Below are positions 5,951 through 8,096 of a stretch of 8,096 nt of DNA, one piece after another. Within the stretch, counting starts at the first letter, position 1. Every line of letters begins with the position of its first letter. Made by a program: the position numbers and the translations under genes. The DNA is from an uncultured Eubacterium sp. (lineage in GTDB: Bacteria; Bacillota; Clostridia; Eubacteriales; Eubacteriaceae). Below the pieces are notes generated by a model. The model did not search any database. It saw only the letters and a program-made list of their open reading frames with translations, and was not told the DNA's origin. Location: NCBI GenBank assembly GCA_902784045.1, contig CACZTE010000091.1, positions 1 through 8,096 of the forward strand, in the 5' to 3' direction.

Positions 5951-7042
5951 ATTGACTTATACGAATGTCATCAAAAGACATCGGGCATGAAAGAGGAGCT
6001 GGCCGCCATTGGCAAGTCGATGGATTTGCCCGCCATTGATCAAAGACTGGAAGAACTGACGGCGATTTCCGAAGAGCCGACTTTTTGGAACGATACGCAA
6101 AAGGCGCAAAAGGTGCTCAAAGAGCAAAAAGTCCTTAGAAGTAAGCGCAGTCATTACGACAGTGTCAAGGATGATCTTGACGACATTGAGGTGATGTTGG
6201 AGCTGGCTGACGCCGGCGAAGTGCTCGATGAGTTGCCGGAAGCCATTGACGATTTTGCCAAAAAATTTGACAGTTTTAAACTGGAAACCCTGCTTTCCGG
6301 CGAATACGACAGCAATAACGCCATTATTTCGCTGCATCCCGGTGCCGGCGGAACCGAATCTCACGATTGGGCGTCGATGCTTTTGCGCATGTACACCAGA
6401 TGGGCGGAGCAAAAGGGATTTAAAATCAAAACCCTCGATCTGCAGCCCGGCGATGTGGCGGGGATTAAAAGCGCGACACTCCTGATTGAAGGGATTAACG
6501 CCTATGGTTACCTTAAAACCGAACGCGGCGTTCACCGCCTGGTGCGTATCTCGCCTTTTGATTCCTCCGGGCGGCGCCATACGTCCTTCGCGTCACTCGA
6601 TGTGACGCCGGAAGTGGATGACAGCGTGGAAATCGAGATTAATCCCGATGATATCCGGGTGGATACTTATCGTTCCAGCGGCGCCGGCGGACAGCATGTT
6701 AACAAAACATCCTCTGCCATCCGCATTACCCATATTCCCACCGGGGTTGTTGTCCAGTGTCAAAACGAACGCTCCCAGCATCAAAACCGCGAAGTGGCCA
6801 TGAATATGTTAAAATCCAAGCTCGTGGAAATCATGGAACAGGAGCAAAAGGAAAAACTGGAAGACGTCGTCGGCGATTATTCTCAGATTGCTTGGGGTTC
6901 TCAAATCCGTTCTTATGTTTTCCATCCCTATACGATGGTCAAAGATCACCGCACCAATGTGGAAACCGGCAATATTCAGGCTGTGATGGACGGCGCTTTG
7001 GATGATTTTATGAATGCCACTTTGCGCATGCAGGTGGAATAA
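5948..7042 (+). CDS. prfB: Peptide chain release factor 2
   Basis: RF2 recognises UGA and UAA stop codons and triggers release of the finished protein from the ribosome. The 364 residues match the family length. The N-terminal helical domain (1 to about 110) includes RLEELTAISEEPTFWND. The peptide anticodon SPF is at 202-204 within VRISPFDSSGRRHTS. The catalytic GGQ is at 247-249 within YRSSGAGGQHVNKTSSA, followed by ITHIPTGVVV and QCQNERSQHQNRE. SPF rather than PxT marks it as RF2, not RF1. In many bacteria the gene needs a +1 frameshift at an early in-frame UGA; here the equivalent region (about codons 24-30, KSMDLPA) reads straight through, so that self-regulation is absent. The start is TTG. 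proB follows after 18 bases, suggesting one transcript. Confidence 0.97.
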   Translation: MIDLYECHQKTSGMKEELAAIGKSMDLPAIDQRLEELTAISEEPTFWNDTQKAQKVLKEQKVLRSKRSHYDSVKDDLDDIEVMLELADAGEVLDELPEAIDDFAKKFDSFKLETLLSGEYDSNNAIISLHPGAGGTESHDWASMLLRMYTRWAEQKGFKIKTLDLQPGDVAGIKSATLLIEGINAYGYLKTERGVHRLVRISPFDSSGRRHTSFASLDVTPEVDDSVEIEINPDDIRVDTYRSSGAGGQHVNKTSSAIRITHIPTGVVVQCQNERSQHQNREVAMNMLKSKLVEIMEQEQKEKLEDVVGDYSQIAWGSQIRSYVFHPYTMVKDHRTNVETGNIQAVMDGALDDFMNATLRMQVE

Positions 7043-7060
7043 AAGACAGGTATTAAAACA

Positions 7061-7861
7061 ATGCAAAACAGACCCAATCGAATTGTTGTGAAAGTCGGCA
7101 CGTCAACATTGACCAACGAAAACGGCAAAAGCAATTTGCGCGCCTTTGAAAAACTGGCATTGACGCTATCCGATGTTCAAAATTTGGGCTATGATGTCAT
7201 TTTGGTGTCATCCGGCGCCATTGCCGTCGGTACCAATAAAATGCGGCTTAGCAAGCGTCCGGAAACACTGCGGGAAAAACAAGCGGCGGCGGCTGTCGGT
7301 CAGAGCAGCATTATGTTTTTCTACGATAAGTTTTTCTCGGATTATAACAAGACGGTGGCGCAGATTCTTCTCAATGCCGAGGATATCAAACAGGAAGAAA
7401 AAAAGGAAAACCTGACCAATACTTTCGACACGCTTTTAAGCATGGGCATTATCCCCATTGTCAATGAAAATGACTCTGTCAGTTATACGGAAATCGAGTC
7501 AATCGAGCGCCTTTTCGGTGATAACGATATGCTCTCCGCTGTTGTGGCGGTGCTTTGCGGCGCGTCGAAGCTTGTGATTTTTTCAGATATTGACGGCTTT
7601 TACGATAAGGATCCCAGGCTGTATGTCGACGCGAAGCTCATTGAACGGGTTGACGCCGTCACTGAGGAAACCTATGCCCTTGCCGGCGGCGCGGGTTCCA
7701 GACGGGGAACCGGCGGCATGAAAACCAAGCTTCAGGCGGCAAGCCTGGCAACGGCTCAGGGTATCGATACGATTATCACCAACGGCAACAACATCGGTTC
7801 CCTTTATGACATTGTGGAAGGCAAGCCGGTGGGAACACTCTTTTCCGGTTTGACAAAATAA
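7061..7861 (+). CDS. proB: Glutamate 5-kinase, short form without PUA domain
   Basis: The enzyme phosphorylates glutamate with ATP, the first and normally feedback-controlled step to proline. The 266 residues cover a single amino-acid-kinase fold. Motifs are VKVGTSTL (10-17) for phosphate binding, VSSGAIAVG (49-57), NENDSV (135-140), FGDND (152-156), SDIDGFYDKDPR (175-186) and GTGGMKTK (216-223). The E. coli enzyme has about 367 residues with a C-terminal PUA domain; that domain is absent here, as in some other Firmicute ProB proteins, and the gene ends naturally at TAA. The ribosome-binding site is weak (ACAGG at 7046-7050, 10 bases before ATG), so translation may be coupled to prfB 18 bases upstream. 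proA, the usual partner, is not directly downstream: a terminator and new promoter follow. Identification is confident. Confidence 0.95.
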   Translation: MQNRPNRIVVKVGTSTLTNENGKSNLRAFEKLALTLSDVQNLGYDVILVSSGAIAVGTNKMRLSKRPETLREKQAAAAVGQSSIMFFYDKFFSDYNKTVAQILLNAEDIKQEEKKENLTNTFDTLLSMGIIPIVNENDSVSYTEIESIERLFGDNDMLSAVVAVLCGASKLVIFSDIDGFYDKDPRLYVDAKLIERVDAVTEETYALAGGAGSRRGTGGMKTKLQAASLATAQGIDTIITNGNNIGSLYDIVEGKPVGTLFSGLTK

Positions 7862-7944
7862 AAAGTCATCCAATTAATCGCGTTTCTCAAACAATCAAAA
7901 ACAGATAAAATCAAACCGCGATCATTCTTATGTCCGATTATTTT

Positions 7945-7970
7945 AAAGCGTCTGAAACGGCGCTTTTTTT
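7945..7970 (+). terminator. Intrinsic terminator after proB
   Basis: AAAGCG (7945-7950) pairs with CGCTTT (7961-7966), with two further pairs inside (one T-G), and a run of seven T residues (7964-7970). It lies 83 bases past the proB stop and should end the prfB-proB transcript. Confidence 0.8.
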
Positions 7971-7996
7971 ATGCCTTTTCAACGCCAATATTTCTC

Positions 7997-8025
7997 TTTA
8001 TTTTTGGGAAAAAATGGCATATAAT
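7997..8025 (+). promoter_or_regulatory. Promoter for the gene at the right edge
   Basis: A perfect TATAAT at 8020-8025 has TTTATT at 7997-8002, 17 bases upstream, as a weak -35. It follows the proB terminator and precedes a good ribosome-binding site, so a new transcription unit starts here. Confidence 0.55.
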
Positions 8026-8084
8026 AGATTTGGTTAATGGTTTTAAAAATCAATTCGTTTTTGATTCAAGAGAGGAATAGATTG

Positions 8085-8096
8085 ATGAAGGTTTTA
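8085..8096 (+). CDS. Start of an unidentified gene, cut by the window edge
   Basis: ATG at 8085 opens MKVL, with AGAGGA (8071-8076) 8 bases upstream. A TTG at 8082 is in frame directly before it and is a less likely start. Four codons are too few to name the product. The separate promoter argues that it is not simply part of the prfB-proB operon. Confidence 0.5.

Noticed and set aside
5957..6580. 207-codon minus-strand open frame opposite prfB
   Set aside because: Antisense of a strongly conserved gene, no start signals and no recognisable protein features.
7877..7922. Imperfect inverted repeat (ATCGCG-TTT with AAACCGCGAT) between proB and its terminator
   Set aside because: Nine pairs with a bulge and a 27-base loop, no T run; could fold but nothing marks it as a functional element.

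Overview
The window reads as a chromosomal segment of a low-to-moderate GC Firmicute, probably a Clostridia/Eubacteriales lineage. The evidence is AT-rich intergenic DNA with sigma-A style promoters, a strong AGGAGG-type ribosome-binding site on several genes, a long-form hibernation factor (HPF), a short Gram-positive-type SecA with a C-terminal zinc motif, and the hpf-secA-prfB gene order known from Bacillus subtilis. The exact genus cannot be fixed from the sequence alone.

Layout. Bases 1-115 (minus strand) hold the first 38 codons of an IS30-family transposase that runs off the left edge. Its leader and the presumed element end occupy about 116-245. Next come an extended -10 promoter, a leader with two hairpins, hpf (374-907) and a clear terminator. 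A consensus promoter (1068-1096) then drives a 630-codon gene (1132-3024). It encodes a DUF5317-like membrane domain fused to a long charged cytoplasmic tail and ends in a strong terminator (3073-3103). secA (3204-5708) follows, with an 18-bp dyad lying over its predicted -10 box. A 239-bp gap with possible pseudoknot-forming RNA separates secA from prfB (5948-7042), which starts at TTG and has no programmed frameshift. proB (7061-7861) follows 18 bases later and is probably co-transcribed. A terminator ends that unit, and a new promoter and start codon (8085) open a gene cut by the right edge.

Function. The core is housekeeping: ribosome hibernation (HPF), protein export (SecA), stop-codon release (RF2) and the first step of proline synthesis (ProB). 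The two accessory elements are the IS30 fragment beside the hpf promoter and the DUF5317 gene placed between hpf and secA. That DUF5317 gene, with its extended tail and a well-formed internal start site, is the least explained item here. I did not see an obviously new multi-gene system; the remaining interest is in leader structures and the tail of the DUF5317 protein.
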